Assembly (NCBI GenBank): GCA_905480605.1
Contig: CAJQRD010000016.1
Location: 62,001 to 126,000 of the forward strand
Direction: 5' to 3'
Origin: an uncultured Saprospiraceae bacterium
GTDB lineage: Bacteria > Bacteroidota > Bacteroidia > Chitinophagales > Saprospiraceae
DNA length: 64,000 bases
The translations under genes and the position numbers were made by a program. Under the pieces are notes generated by a model. That model had not been told where the DNA came from. It saw only the letters and a list, made by a program, of their open reading frames with translations, and did not search any database. Of the stretch, positions 25,416 through 34,961 are shown in pieces (within the stretch, counting starts at the first letter, position 1; every line of letters begins with the position of its first letter).

Positions 25416-26741
25416 ATGAAAAAATTAGGTCTTCACTGGAAGATACTCATAGGTATGGTATTAGGCTTAATCGCAGGACTTGCATTCAGCAGTATGGGAG
25501 CCTCTCAATTCGTTTTGGACTGGATTAAGCCTTTTGGTACAGTTTTTATAAAATTGCTAAAACTAATTGCAATTCCACTTATTATAGCAAGTCTAATCAA
25601 AGGTATTTCTGACCTTAAAGACATTTCAAAATTTTCAAAAATTGGATTAAGAACTGTTGCTATCTATATTTTTACAACAATTATTGCTATTTCTATTGGA
25701 TTGGTCTTGGTAAATATTGTTCAACCAGGCGAAAGCATATCAGCAGAAACTGTTGAACAATTAAGTCAAGCCTATAACACTGATGCAGTCAAAAGAGTGG
25801 ATTCCGCTATTTCACAAAAATCTAAGGGACCTTTACAATTCTTTGAAGATATGATTCCGGACAACATCTTTGCAGCAGCGAGTGATAACAGGAATATGCT
25901 CCAAGTTATATTCTTTACTATTTTACTGGGAATTAGTCTTTTGCTTGTAAAGGAAGCCGAAGCAAAGCCTTTGAAGTCATTTTTTGACAGTCTTAACGAG
26001 GTGATTATGAAAATGATCGACCTCATCATGCTGATGGCTCCATATGCAGTTTTTGCATTACTGGCCTCCTTGATTGTAAGTACAACAAGCCCAGATATTT
26101 TCGTGGCCCTAGCACAATACGCAGGAACGGTCGCTGCAGGTTTATTAATCATGCTGGGTGTATACACCTCTGTGGTATACTTTTATATAAAAATGAAGCC
26201 TGGAAAGTTTTTCAAAGGCATCAGTCCTGCACAATTATTGGCTTTTTCAACAAGTTCATCTGCTGCTACGCTTCCAGTTACAATGGAGCGTGTAGAAGAA
26301 CATTTAGGCGTTGACAAAGAAGTGACAAGTTTTGTATGTCCTGTCGGTGCGACAATCAATATGGATGGAACAAGTTTATACCAAGCAGTGGCAGCGGTTT
26401 TCATCTGCCAAGCGTTAAACTTTGAGTTGACACTTACTGACCAATTGTCTATTGTATTAACAGCGTTGCTGGCTTCAATCGGATCAGCTGCCGTACCAGG
26501 AGCAGGAATGGTGATGTTGGTTATTGTTTTAGACACAATTGGTGTACCAAAGGAAACATTAATGGTGGGATTAGCTTTAATTTTTGCTGTTGACAGACCA
26601 TTAGACATGCTACGTACCGTTATTAATGTAACAGGAGATGCGACAGTAGCTATGATGGTAGGAAAATCAATAGGTAAGATTTCTGATCCTAATGTTAAAA
26701 ATTGGGACGATAACTATAAACAAACGACAACCAGCAATTAA
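25416..26741 (+). CDS. Dicarboxylate/glutamate:cation symporter (DAACS family)
   Basis: This 441-residue inner-membrane transporter has the GltP/DctA fold: N-terminal helices (WKILIGMVLGLIAGLAF), LLKLIAIPLIIASLI, the serine-rich re-entrant loop STSSSAATLPVT, the NMDGTSLYQ motif of helix 7 and a final ALIFAVDRPLDMLRT segment with the Asp that binds the amino group in glutamate or aspartate transporters. Transport of glutamate/aspartate or C4-dicarboxylates with Na+ or H+ is expected. A perfect inverted repeat lies in its leader. The next gene overlaps its end by 50 bases. Confidence 0.92.
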   Translation: MKKLGLHWKILIGMVLGLIAGLAFSSMGASQFVLDWIKPFGTVFIKLLKLIAIPLIIASLIKGISDLKDISKFSKIGLRTVAIYIFTTIIAISIGLVLVNIVQPGESISAETVEQLSQAYNTDAVKRVDSAISQKSKGPLQFFEDMIPDNIFAAASDNRNMLQVIFFTILLGISLLLVKEAEAKPLKSFFDSLNEVIMKMIDLIMLMAPYAVFALLASLIVSTTSPDIFVALAQYAGTVAAGLLIMLGVYTSVVYFYIKMKPGKFFKGISPAQLLAFSTSSSAATLPVTMERVEEHLGVDKEVTSFVCPVGATINMDGTSLYQAVAAVFICQALNFELTLTDQLSIVLTALLASIGSAAVPGAGMVMLVIVLDTIGVPKETLMVGLALIFAVDRPLDMLRTVINVTGDATVAMMVGKSIGKISDPNVKNWDDNYKQTTTSN

Positions 26742-29265
26742 AGCCAATTATTACATATCACTATTTATATTGATTTTTACTGGCATCGCTGTCATTAGTT
26801 TTTTTGATGTCCCATATTATAAATGTGGTTTATCTCCAACAGATACCTTCGTCAAAACTGACATGGAGGATGTTAAACATAAGCTTGACAAAAAAGCTTG
26901 GTTGGACATGGTCCATTCATCTTCTGAAACTACCAATTGGCAAGTTGTAGAAGCAAAAAATAGATTCAATAAATATCAACGAGAAAACAATTCTTCTCCC
27001 TATAAATTCAATGGCAATATAAGTGTAGCTGGAGGTAAATTAACTGGTCAATGGCTCGAACGAGGAAGTAACAATCAGGCAGGTAGTGTTACACATACTG
27101 CTTATGATTCTTACAATAAAAAACTTTACGTTCTTTCTGCTGGGGGCTCATTATGGAAAGGAGATATTAATGGTTTAAACTGGGAGGTATTTAACGACCA
27201 ACTAAGATTTGATGACAGTTTTTTGTCGGTTATAAATCGCAATGATACTCCTTCGATTATTTTAGCCAGTATAAATGGCATTCCGCACATCTATAAAAAT
27301 GAAGCTTGGTCAAAAGCCAATGGATTCCATGATATTAATTACTTAGAAACGAAAGACCTTTGTGTAATAAATCAAGGACAAGAAATATTCTTCTTAGCTC
27401 AAGAGTCAAAAACTTCTCCAGTTGGTATTTATTATTCCGATAATTATGGAAGTTCATTTTCAAAACTAAGAAATTTCAATACAACCCAGTTACATAAAGT
27501 GGGATTAGCGGGCAACCAATCAAGATCTGAACTTTTCATCATAGAGCAGGCTACAAATATCAGGTCAAAAATATATAAATGGAAATCCAGCTTGAGTAAA
27601 TTGGATTTGGTAAATGCTAATTCATCAATCGATTTTGGACCATTGGGAAATGCAAATATCCAGCTGGGTAATCAACCAGGGGAATTATATTTACACGATT
27701 CCAAAGATGCATTTTTAAGAACATTAGACTTTGGACAAAATTGGCAAACTTTAACCCAATTGCCAGTAACTCCATGGTCAACTGGGGTTTTTATTTCTCC
27801 TTCAAATCCCAATAAATTTCTTCTTCCAAATGTTGAAGCATACAGAAGCTCTAACAGAGGAGAATCATGGGAAAAGGTCAATGATTGGATGGAGTATTAT
27901 GAAAACCCATCAGTAAAGTTACATGCTGACATTATGCATATTGCCGAATATAAGGAAGGAAGTCAAAACTTTATAATCGTTGCAAACCATGGAGGATTAA
28001 GTATTTCATACAATAATGGACAAAACTTCAGTAATATTGGATTTAATCACTTAAATATAGGCCAATATTATAGTGCAAAAACATATCCAAAGGACAATAG
28101 ATACGTATTTGGAGGCTCACAAGATCAAGGACTTCAAAGAACACTGCTCTTTGAAGAAGGTACAGGTAACTTCACCCAAATGTTTAGTGGTGATTTTGGA
28201 CATATCCAATTTACCAATAACGATAGAAGTTTGTGGACTGTCTTTCCTGGTGGCTTGGTATTATATTACGAAAATCCTTTAACAGGTAACTTTCCATCAA
28301 GCAGTTACTTCTTAGAATCAATCAATCAAGATGTATGGCTTCCGCCAATCATTAAATCACCTTATCACAGCAACAGCGTATTACTGGCTGGTGGAGGCAA
28401 ACAAGGATCGAGTGGTTCACGAATAATAGAGTTACAAATATCTGACTTGGGCTTCTTAGAGGAATCAGTATGGCCATTTGACTTTTCAGTAAGTGGTGGT
28501 ACATTATCACATATCGCAGTTAACAATCTGGATAACAAAGATGTATATGCTATCACATCAAATGGTAAGTTTTACAAATCAATCAATGCGGGGCAAAGTT
28601 TTGTTCAAAAATTAAATGGATTAAGTGATGCCAATCACCTTTATGGTAGTAAAATCCTATGTTCATCACTAAATAAAGGTTTAATATTTATAGGAGGATC
28701 TGGATATGACAACTCGCCTATTTTCATGTCTACCAATAGTGGAGAGAGTTTCTTTTCAATTCAAAACAATTTGCCATCAACTACAATCCATGACTTAGTA
28801 TTAAATGAGGACGAAACTTTTTTATTTGCTGCTACTGAATCAGGGCCTTATGTCTATATTTTTAATGAATCAAAATGGTATGAATTAGGACAAGGCGAAG
28901 CACCTGATCAAACGTTCTGGAGCGTTGAATATTTAAAACAATCACATCGTTTGCGTTTTGCTACATTTGGAAGAGGTATATGGGATTTGCAAATCAATTA
29001 CCTGAACGATAATAAAAATTTAGCAGATGAAATTGCTGTCAACATCTATCCAAATCCAACTTCTGACTTCATTCACTTAGACCTACAAAATAATGATGTT
29101 AAGTCAATAAAGATCATTGACAATAATGGTTCTGTACACACCACAATTTATAAAAGTTCTGTACAAAAAAACAAAATTGATGTTTCTGGTTTCTCAAATG
29201 GTGTTTACTATATTATATTTGAGTCAGAAAACAATTCTGTAATTAAGAACTTCATTAAAATATGA
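26692..29265 (+). CDS. Secreted Asp-box beta-propeller protein with T9SS domain
   Basis: This 857-residue protein begins with a basic N-terminus and one hydrophobic segment (YYISLFILIFTGIAVISFF). At least six Asp-box motifs follow (YSDNYGSSF, TLDFGQNW, SSNRGESW, SYNNGQNF, SINAGQSF, STNSGESFF), indicating a sialidase/VPS10-like propeller of about 600 residues. No sialidase catalytic arginine triad was recognised, so a binding or other hydrolase role is open. The end is a type A T9SS sorting domain (VNIYPNPTSDFIHLDL). The ATG at 26692 lies inside the symporter gene; no better start is available upstream of the hydrophobic segment, so translation coupling is possible. Confidence 0.8.
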   Translation: MLKIGTITINKRQPAIKANYYISLFILIFTGIAVISFFDVPYYKCGLSPTDTFVKTDMEDVKHKLDKKAWLDMVHSSSETTNWQVVEAKNRFNKYQRENNSSPYKFNGNISVAGGKLTGQWLERGSNNQAGSVTHTAYDSYNKKLYVLSAGGSLWKGDINGLNWEVFNDQLRFDDSFLSVINRNDTPSIILASINGIPHIYKNEAWSKANGFHDINYLETKDLCVINQGQEIFFLAQESKTSPVGIYYSDNYGSSFSKLRNFNTTQLHKVGLAGNQSRSELFIIEQATNIRSKIYKWKSSLSKLDLVNANSSIDFGPLGNANIQLGNQPGELYLHDSKDAFLRTLDFGQNWQTLTQLPVTPWSTGVFISPSNPNKFLLPNVEAYRSSNRGESWEKVNDWMEYYENPSVKLHADIMHIAEYKEGSQNFIIVANHGGLSISYNNGQNFSNIGFNHLNIGQYYSAKTYPKDNRYVFGGSQDQGLQRTLLFEEGTGNFTQMFSGDFGHIQFTNNDRSLWTVFPGGLVLYYENPLTGNFPSSSYFLESINQDVWLPPIIKSPYHSNSVLLAGGGKQGSSGSRIIELQISDLGFLEESVWPFDFSVSGGTLSHIAVNNLDNKDVYAITSNGKFYKSINAGQSFVQKLNGLSDANHLYGSKILCSSLNKGLIFIGGSGYDNSPIFMSTNSGESFFSIQNNLPSTTIHDLVLNEDETFLFAATESGPYVYIFNESKWYELGQGEAPDQTFWSVEYLKQSHRLRFATFGRGIWDLQINYLNDNKNLADEIAVNIYPNPTSDFIHLDLQNNDVKSIKIIDNNGSVHTTIYKSSVQKNKIDVSGFSNGVYYIIFESENNSVIKNFIKI

Positions 29266-29795
29266 GTGAAACAAATAATCTTTTAGGCGTAGGATCACGT
29301 GTTAAGCATCCAGCATATGGGGAGGGCGTGGTTATCGGTTTAGATGTGGCTGCATACAAAGTTGTATTTATGACTTACGGTGCGAAATTGGTAGGAAAAG
29401 AATACGAAAGTTGGGAAATAATTGAAAAAATAGAAGCAGAAAATGACATCAGCTTTAATGAAGCCGAGAAGTCACTAATCAGAATACTAAAAACCTATAA
29501 CGGTATTGACACAAAAGTAGAACTTGGAGACAAGTGGGATAACGGTACTTTGATTTTAAAACCCGCAGACGATGGCCTCAAAGGCAAAGAAATGCCTATC
29601 GATACTTTCTTTCATAAGATTGTAATGATTAGAGATCGCGTCAGAGTTATGGAGCAACGAATTAACAGCAGTAAATTAACTGACGAAGAAAAAGTTAATT
29701 TGGAACAATACATCACTAGAATTTATGGCAGTTTAACAAGCTTCAATGTTTTGTTCAAATATAAAGATGATCACTTTAAAGGTGATAAGAAATAA
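29262..29795 (+). CDS. Hypothetical protein with N-terminal Tudor-like (UvrD C-terminal/CarD-like) segment
   Basis: This 177-residue cytoplasmic protein overlaps the preceding gene by four bases (ATGA), so it is translationally coupled to it. Its first 60 residues (LGVGSRVKHPAYGEGVVIGL, YKVVFMTYGAKLVGKEY) have the GxxVxHxxxGxGxV pattern seen in the small beta-barrel at the C-terminus of UvrD/PcrA-type helicases and CarD-like proteins. The remainder is helical (FFHKIVMIRDRVRVMEQRI, EEKVNLEQYITRIYGSL). No catalytic motif was found. It might bind RNA polymerase or DNA, but that is only inferred from the fold. Confidence 0.7.
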   Translation: MSETNNLLGVGSRVKHPAYGEGVVIGLDVAAYKVVFMTYGAKLVGKEYESWEIIEKIEAENDISFNEAEKSLIRILKTYNGIDTKVELGDKWDNGTLILKPADDGLKGKEMPIDTFFHKIVMIRDRVRVMEQRINSSKLTDEEKVNLEQYITRIYGSLTSFNVLFKYKDDHFKGDKK

Positions 29796-29820
29796 ATTCC
29801 CGAACGAAAATTTATTATTT

Positions 29821-29868
29821 TCTATTTCTATAAGGTCTTTTCAATGCAATGGACCTTATAGAAATAGA
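29821..29868. repeat. Perfect 17-bp inverted repeat with 14-base loop
   Basis: Left arm 29821-29837 (TCTATTTCTATAAGGTC), right arm 29852-29868. It lies 26 bases after the preceding stop codon, but no T-run follows on either strand, so it is not a typical rho-independent terminator. Confidence 0.7.
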
Positions 29869-30043
29869 ACCAATTATTAATTTCTTGAGCTCAAATACTT
29901 TTGGTAACAATAGGATTTATCGTGAACTTGACCTTCCCATCGATTAGCTATTAAGAAACTCATAGATAAATGGCTTGGGATATGTGTATGGTTTAACCTA
30001 CCAGATTGAGGAAAAAATTGAACAAAAAATTAAAAGAACTTAG
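29849..30043 (+). pseudogene. Possible remnant of a small gene
   Basis: One frame starting with ATG at 29849 reads IEIEPIINFLSSNTFGNNRI and LGYVYGLTYQIEEKIEQKIK but is cut by TAG at 29945 and 29963. The amino-acid make-up looks protein-like. The family is not recognised, and chance cannot be excluded. Confidence 0.3.
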
Positions 30044-30045
30044 TG

Positions 30046-30741
30046 CTAACTCTTGAAGGGGTTTAGTAATTTGCCTAGCATACTGAATCCACTAAATATG
30101 TTTTGACCTTTATCCATCGTTTCTTTTGTATATGAGACGTCGATAGGATATTCGTAGACGTTGCTTTTGTTAATTTTTGCATTCTTAATTATCTCAATGC
30201 AGAATTCAAAGCCGTTATATGTAATCGTCAGATTCTCAGCAAATCTTCGAGACATTATTTTCATTCCTGATTGACTATCGGAAATTACAAGACCAGTCAC
30301 AAAAAAATTGATAATATTTCCTACAATATTGAACAGAATTCTTGAAATTGGAATTCTGTTTCTTTTAAGAAACCTAGAACCTATAACAAGATCAACATCT
30401 TGCTCTTCAATGCATTTGATAAGTGGAATTAAATCCTCCGGATTGTGTTGGAAGTCAGCGTCCATGGTGGCAATAAATTTTGCACCATTGTTAACTGCGT
30501 AGTCTATACCAGTTTTTGTAGCAGCTCCAACTCCAAGGTTGATTATATGGTCAATGACCACAACTTCATCAGAAAGTGACTTAACAATAGATTTGGTATT
30601 ATCGCTACTGTTGTCGTTAACTATGATAAGGTTTTTAAACCCCAACTCTAATGTTGTTTTTACAACCTTACCAATAAATCTCTCCTCATCCTTTGCAGGA
30701 ATGATGATGAAAATTTCCGATAATGGTGTTTTAAAATCCAT
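30046..30741 (-). CDS. GT2 glycosyltransferase (dolichyl/polyprenyl-phosphate type)
   Basis: The 231-residue GT-A domain is IFIIIPAKDEERFIGKVV at the start, VNDNSSDNTKSIV for the nucleotide-binding loop, and MDADFQHNPEDL with the DxD metal site; SDSQSGMKIMSRRFAENL is the acceptor-side motif of DPM-like enzymes. No membrane anchor is present, so it belongs to the soluble group that charges polyprenyl phosphate with a sugar from a nucleotide donor. The two membrane proteins encoded upstream (31.6-34.7 kb) would then use lipid-linked sugars as GT-C enzymes, an idea based on neighbourhood. Confidence 0.88.
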   Translation of the reverse strand: MDFKTPLSEIFIIIPAKDEERFIGKVVKTTLELGFKNLIIVNDNSSDNTKSIVKSLSDEVVVIDHIINLGVGAATKTGIDYAVNNGAKFIATMDADFQHNPEDLIPLIKCIEEQDVDLVIGSRFLKRNRIPISRILFNIVGNIINFFVTGLVISDSQSGMKIMSRRFAENLTITYNGFEFCIEIIKNAKINKSNVYEYPIDVSYTKETMDKGQNIFSGFSMLGKLLNPFKS

Positions 30742-30793
30742 AGATATACAAAGTTACAAAAAAACTACTGAAATTCAATAGGTTATATTCATT

Positions 30794-31645
30794 TTAAGAT
30801 ACATCAATATTACCTTTATATTTCTTGATTAAGGCTATTTTATTATAAATAACAAACAAGATGATCAAAATTACAAGCCCTTCTAGAGGTTGAATTACAT
30901 GAAATAAAGTCTTTGGGGGTACTTCACGCCAAAATCCAGGCTGAAAATCCCTAATAAATTCAAAAAATACATTTTCACCATTTGGGAAAAATGTCAATTG
31001 TCCAACACTCCATAAGGAGAAGATCAATATAAAAATAATAGCAACTCCCCAAAACCAAGAAGATTTCAATATTGGCTTAACTGGTTTTAATTGAAACACT
31101 CCTTGTGATCTTAAAAGAATTAATCCCATCGCGGCACCCACCATATTGATAACAACATCATTCATATCATAGTAATCTGTCCTATTAGGTGCCAAATATA
31201 CATACTGATATAACTCGTCTAATGCTCCAAAAAATGTTGTCCAGAATAAAACATCATAATATCTTTGAAGTATTGGAAACAAAAGAATAGCAAAAATCGC
31301 ATATTGTAACACGTGAATAAGCTCGATATTGATAATTATAATAACATTAATTGAGCAAACTATTAATAGCAATGTTATTATAAGATATGTCAGTGTGATT
31401 TTCCTTTCTGAAAGTGGAAGTCGTTTAAGCCCCTTAAAGAACCAAATCAAAAAGGCAAAACAAAGGAAGAATGCCATACCCAAAACAATCATATTGTAGG
31501 TGTCACGTCCAAATGGAATATCCAATGTCCTTGCTACAAACTTACCAAAATGCAAATGCATTGTGACAACTAATACATAATATACAGTAATCAGGAATCC
31601 GGCAAGTAATTTATATTTTTCTAAAAAATTTAGTAAGCTATTCAA
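30794..31645 (-). CDS. VanZ-like integral membrane protein
   Basis: This 283-residue protein has about eight hydrophobic helices. The middle part holds the VanZ-like signature: HVLQYAIFAILL, FGALDELYQ and DMNDVVINMVGAAMGL, i.e. conserved acidic and asparagine residues in facing helices. The C-terminus adds two more helices. Its role is unknown; VanZ relatives are linked to cell-envelope glycans. It starts two bases after the stop of the larger membrane gene and is followed by the GT2 gene, pointing to one operon. Confidence 0.75.
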   Translation of the reverse strand: MNSLLNFLEKYKLLAGFLITVYYVLVVTMHLHFGKFVARTLDIPFGRDTYNMIVLGMAFFLCFAFLIWFFKGLKRLPLSERKITLTYLIITLLLIVCSINVIIIINIELIHVLQYAIFAILLFPILQRYYDVLFWTTFFGALDELYQYVYLAPNRTDYYDMNDVVINMVGAAMGLILLRSQGVFQLKPVKPILKSSWFWGVAIIFILIFSLWSVGQLTFFPNGENVFFEFIRDFQPGFWREVPPKTLFHVIQPLEGLVILIILFVIYNKIALIKKYKGNIDVS

Positions 31646-31647
31646 TC

Positions 31648-33051
31648 TTATAAAATTTCATAAATGGCAAAGCGTCCAAATGTTTGAATAATTTCTCCAT
31701 TAATATTTCTGGTATAAATTGTTTCGCCTTTGAGGTTTTTATTTCCTACTACCCTATCCGTTGCTATCAAATTCATATTTGGATTATTGTACACGAAATA
31801 TACTAAGTCAGCAAATTTCTTGGTCAAGGTTTTATTAGGAGTATTATCCAATCTATGTGTATTCAAATCCACCATTATATATTTAATATTATTGGCTCTG
31901 AAAAAATTAACCAAGTCTATATTTTCAGGGAATCGCTTACGAAGTATTTTAAAAGCACCAAGCTGATTGTCAGAAATAATACGTTTGTTATTTTTATTAA
32001 TAAAATATGAAAAAGTTGTTCCAACTTTCCATATTTTACTTTTAGACTCGTTATTTATTTTAGCAATAGCTTTATCAATATCGTTATATATTACGCCTAC
32101 AGATTCACTCTTATTTAGTTTCCCTGTGGCATATTCATAAAAAATAGGATTGTATAGTCCAGTTCCAAGATCTTCTGCCTTTTGGTAAGGCATTATATTA
32201 GAAACTCTAACAACTGTACCCAATAATAACCAAATAATACAAAATCCAACAAAGCTATTCTTTAATACCTTTCGACTTTTTGGAGATATTTTAGACTCAT
32301 TATTTATGAAGATAGAAATTGCAAAAAGTCCCATCAACAATAAAATATTCCCATACCAAACTATACCTCCAGAAAATACCAACCAAAAGAATGAATAAAC
32401 CCAAAAAAGAGTTAAAAAGTATTTTTGATCATGATTTACTCTTGAAAAATATGATAGTAATTTAAGCGAAATCAAAATAAAAATAGCGAAAAACAAAGGA
32501 TATGTTATATAATCGCTGTTACCCGAAATTGCTTTACCAATTATAAGGAATGGTTGATATATTGCAAGACTAATTTTATACATATAACACACCAAATGTG
32601 CTAAAGGCTCATGGCCAAATGTCACTTGAGATAAATAAGCATCAATCTCGGAAACACCAGAATTTATTTTCTGTTTTGAAGGGGAAAATATAAATGAATT
32701 AGAGGTCGAAATGATCCATGTAAAAAAAAGATAAAATGAACTCATTATCAAGCTCAACTTGTTTCTACTTGCACCTATGAGCAATAGCAATGGAAAGAAC
32801 ACTATAAAAACCAATCCTATATCAACAAAATTTCCAGATTGATTAACATTAATTGACGCATCATAAGGTAAACTTAAATACCTATAAAGCAACAATTCAT
32901 AGCCAAAATATCTTTGAACTTCTTCTCTCTTGGTACTATTAATACTTTCCTCTGGATTTGGATTGCCTTGACCAACTAGATCAACACTTAAAAAGGAAGT
33001 GAATAATAAAAAGACACTTAAGTATGCTATTATTTTAATAGGACTTTTCAT
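31648..33051 (-). CDS. Polytopic membrane protein, likely C-terminal part or partner of a GT-C glycosyltransferase
   Basis: A protein of about 467 residues with an N-terminal hydrophobic segment (KIIAYLSVFLLFTSFLS), a soluble loop (REEVQRYFGYELLLYRYLSL), then about eight helices and a soluble tail (NNIKYIMVDLNTHRL to FGRFAIYEIL). A frame start at 33075 overlaps the gene upstream by 23 bases; the ATG at 33051 avoids this. The ORF directly upstream carries a typical GT-C-like N-terminal half and stops where this one begins, in another frame, so the two may be halves of one ancestral protein. No separate known family was recognised. Confidence 0.6.
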   Translation of the reverse strand: MKSPIKIIAYLSVFLLFTSFLSVDLVGQGNPNPEESINSTKREEVQRYFGYELLLYRYLSLPYDASINVNQSGNFVDIGLVFIVFFPLLLLIGASRNKLSLIMSSFYLFFTWIISTSNSFIFSPSKQKINSGVSEIDAYLSQVTFGHEPLAHLVCYMYKISLAIYQPFLIIGKAISGNSDYITYPLFFAIFILISLKLLSYFSRVNHDQKYFLTLFWVYSFFWLVFSGGIVWYGNILLLMGLFAISIFINNESKISPKSRKVLKNSFVGFCIIWLLLGTVVRVSNIMPYQKAEDLGTGLYNPIFYEYATGKLNKSESVGVIYNDIDKAIAKINNESKSKIWKVGTTFSYFINKNNKRIISDNQLGAFKILRKRFPENIDLVNFFRANNIKYIMVDLNTHRLDNTPNKTLTKKFADLVYFVYNNPNMNLIATDRVVGNKNLKGETIYTRNINGEIIQTFGRFAIYEIL

Positions 33052-33052
33052 A

Positions 33053-34663
33053 TTACTTACCATAAGTCCTCTCATATTTCTTTATCATCTGGTTTATTGT
33101 AATATTAGGACCTGGCTCTTTACCCATTAACAAATTCTTAGAATTGACAGTTTTAGCCTCCGTGTAATTCTTAATCATCCATGGAACAATCATTAAGCCC
33201 GTAAAAAATAAGAATATGGAAGAAATCACAACTCTGACAGAAGTCATTTTCTTGTGTTTTATAAAACTAAAAATCAAGGCCATTATTGAAAGCAATCCCA
33301 ATCCATATTTTATATAATTGGCACTTAAATGGTATTTATTTAATCCACTGACTGCATCTATGCCTGCAAATAAAAATGCTGAAATAGCAAAACAAAGTAT
33401 TCCAAAAACAGCAATTTTATTGTTGAAGTCCCACCATAGTAATATTAATATAGCGAAGACCATAAACATGTTGATCATCTTTATACCTAATGCAAATCCA
33501 GATAATATTCCAATAAGTATTATATAGGGCAAGACAGATTTCAAAATACTTGAAAATTTTAAATTAAAATCTAATATTTCAATCTTTCGAAGTAATTCAA
33601 TTGTATAATAGAGAATTAGAAATTGGTAAAATAACATTCCAAAATCAACTTTTAACTCAACGGTTAATTGATTCATTATTGCTGGTGTTGCCACAAACAA
33701 GGCTAAAATCAATAATATCATATTGACATCAATCTTTAGTAAATTCTTAGCCAATTGAAAAGCTGACATTAAAACCAAGATAACTCCCAAGTAAGATATG
33801 CCTAAGGCCAGTTCCACTTTATTAAACAACAAGAAGCCCATTCCCATAAAAATGGACCAATTATAAGGAGGGTAACCCTCAACCAAAGAACCACTTTCAG
33901 CCATTAACTTAGAAATATTGACATAAACATTTCTAGAATCAAATCCAGTTGGGAATGGCCCAATAGAGCTTTGAAAATTCATTATCAAGTAAAACAACAG
34001 GAAACAAAACGAGAAGATTCCAAGTACAGAGTATTTTGAAATATCAATTGAATCAAGTAAAAAGCTCTTAAAAGATCTTACAAGATCAAATAAATTCAAC
34101 AATGCAAAAACGAATAAAACCGCCAAGACAGAATTAGGTGATAATACTTTGAGAATACCTAAAATAAATAATACAAAAACTAATAAAATAATTCCTATTG
34201 CAATTTCTAGTAAAGCATTCTCTTTTATATAATTAGCAAGCGTTTTTCTAAACATATATTGACCAATACTCTTCAAGACCATAACAATAATGAAAATTAT
34301 CAGAACAACTTCCCACGTCCATTTAATAGCATAAAAGGCTTGAGTTAAAGTAGTAGGCGTATAAGAATAATCTTTGTGCGCAAATATGATGGCTATAGAA
34401 AACAAAAAAGTTAAAAAAGAAATGGTCAATCCATTAACGATTAACTTATTTGACATAATCTTATCATATTTATAATGCCAAATAATAATTAGCATAGTCG
34501 ATACAACAAATATCAAAAGCTTCGTATATCTGAAATACCTTATTGATACCATATAATTTGGATGCTTGTTAAAGTAGTCCAAACCAACAACCAAAACCCA
34601 TAATATTGAGAAAATTATAGTTAGAACCTTTAGAGCAGGCACAGTAGAAAGCTTTTTATCCAA
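33053..34663 (-). CDS. GT-C-like (GT39-type) polytopic membrane protein, N-terminal half
   Basis: The 536-residue product has about twelve hydrophobic helices and one conserved extracytoplasmic loop after the fifth helix or so: SSIGPFPTGFDSRNVYVNIS, with GYPPYNWSIF following. An Asp in such a first loop is the usual catalytic base of GT-C enzymes (known for the fold, inferred here). The end (PWMIKNYTEAKTVNSKNLLMG) looks like the start of the periplasmic domain that should follow, but the frame stops at 33053. Together with the next gene it forms a full-length GT-C layout. Likely substrate is a polyprenyl-phosphate sugar made by the GT2. Confidence 0.65.
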   Translation of the reverse strand: MDKKLSTVPALKVLTIIFSILWVLVVGLDYFNKHPNYMVSIRYFRYTKLLIFVVSTMLIIIWHYKYDKIMSNKLIVNGLTISFLTFLFSIAIIFAHKDYSYTPTTLTQAFYAIKWTWEVVLIIFIIVMVLKSIGQYMFRKTLANYIKENALLEIAIGIILLVFVLFILGILKVLSPNSVLAVLFVFALLNLFDLVRSFKSFLLDSIDISKYSVLGIFSFCFLLFYLIMNFQSSIGPFPTGFDSRNVYVNISKLMAESGSLVEGYPPYNWSIFMGMGFLLFNKVELALGISYLGVILVLMSAFQLAKNLLKIDVNMILLILALFVATPAIMNQLTVELKVDFGMLFYQFLILYYTIELLRKIEILDFNLKFSSILKSVLPYIILIGILSGFALGIKMINMFMVFAILILLWWDFNNKIAVFGILCFAISAFLFAGIDAVSGLNKYHLSANYIKYGLGLLSIMALIFSFIKHKKMTSVRVVISSIFLFFTGLMIVPWMIKNYTEAKTVNSKNLLMGKEPGPNITINQMIKKYERTYGK

Positions 34664-34961
34664 TATTTTAGTTTTTATAAAGAATGATCTATATGATATG
34701 CAAATTAACTCTAATTTTACAAATTATAAAAATTAATAATATTATTAATAATACAATTTGAGCAAAATTTATGCTCAATTGTTGATTTGATTTGTGATCA
34801 AATTGTTGATTTGAGCACATAAGCAGCTTAACTAGCTATTACTCAAATAAATATTCAGCTTAATTGCAATATTATCCATCGAAAATCAATTTATTTACAT
34901 AATGGTTATAAAGATTGAAAACTCGATCACAACCAATTAAATTTTTAATATAAAAATCGAT
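34664..34961. other. AT-rich divergent spacer with inverted and direct repeats
   Basis: No gene is seen. It holds a perfect inverted repeat TTGAGCA, seven bases, TGCTCAA (34758-34778) and two direct copies of AATTGTTGATTTGA (34777-34790 and 34801-34814; period 24). Being the spacer between divergent envelope operons it probably contains promoters and binding sites for both. Confidence 0.5.

Noticed and set aside
25772-26608. Two frames of 131 and 141 residues antisense to the symporter gene
   Set aside because: Both are shadows of a conserved transporter gene and show no family features.
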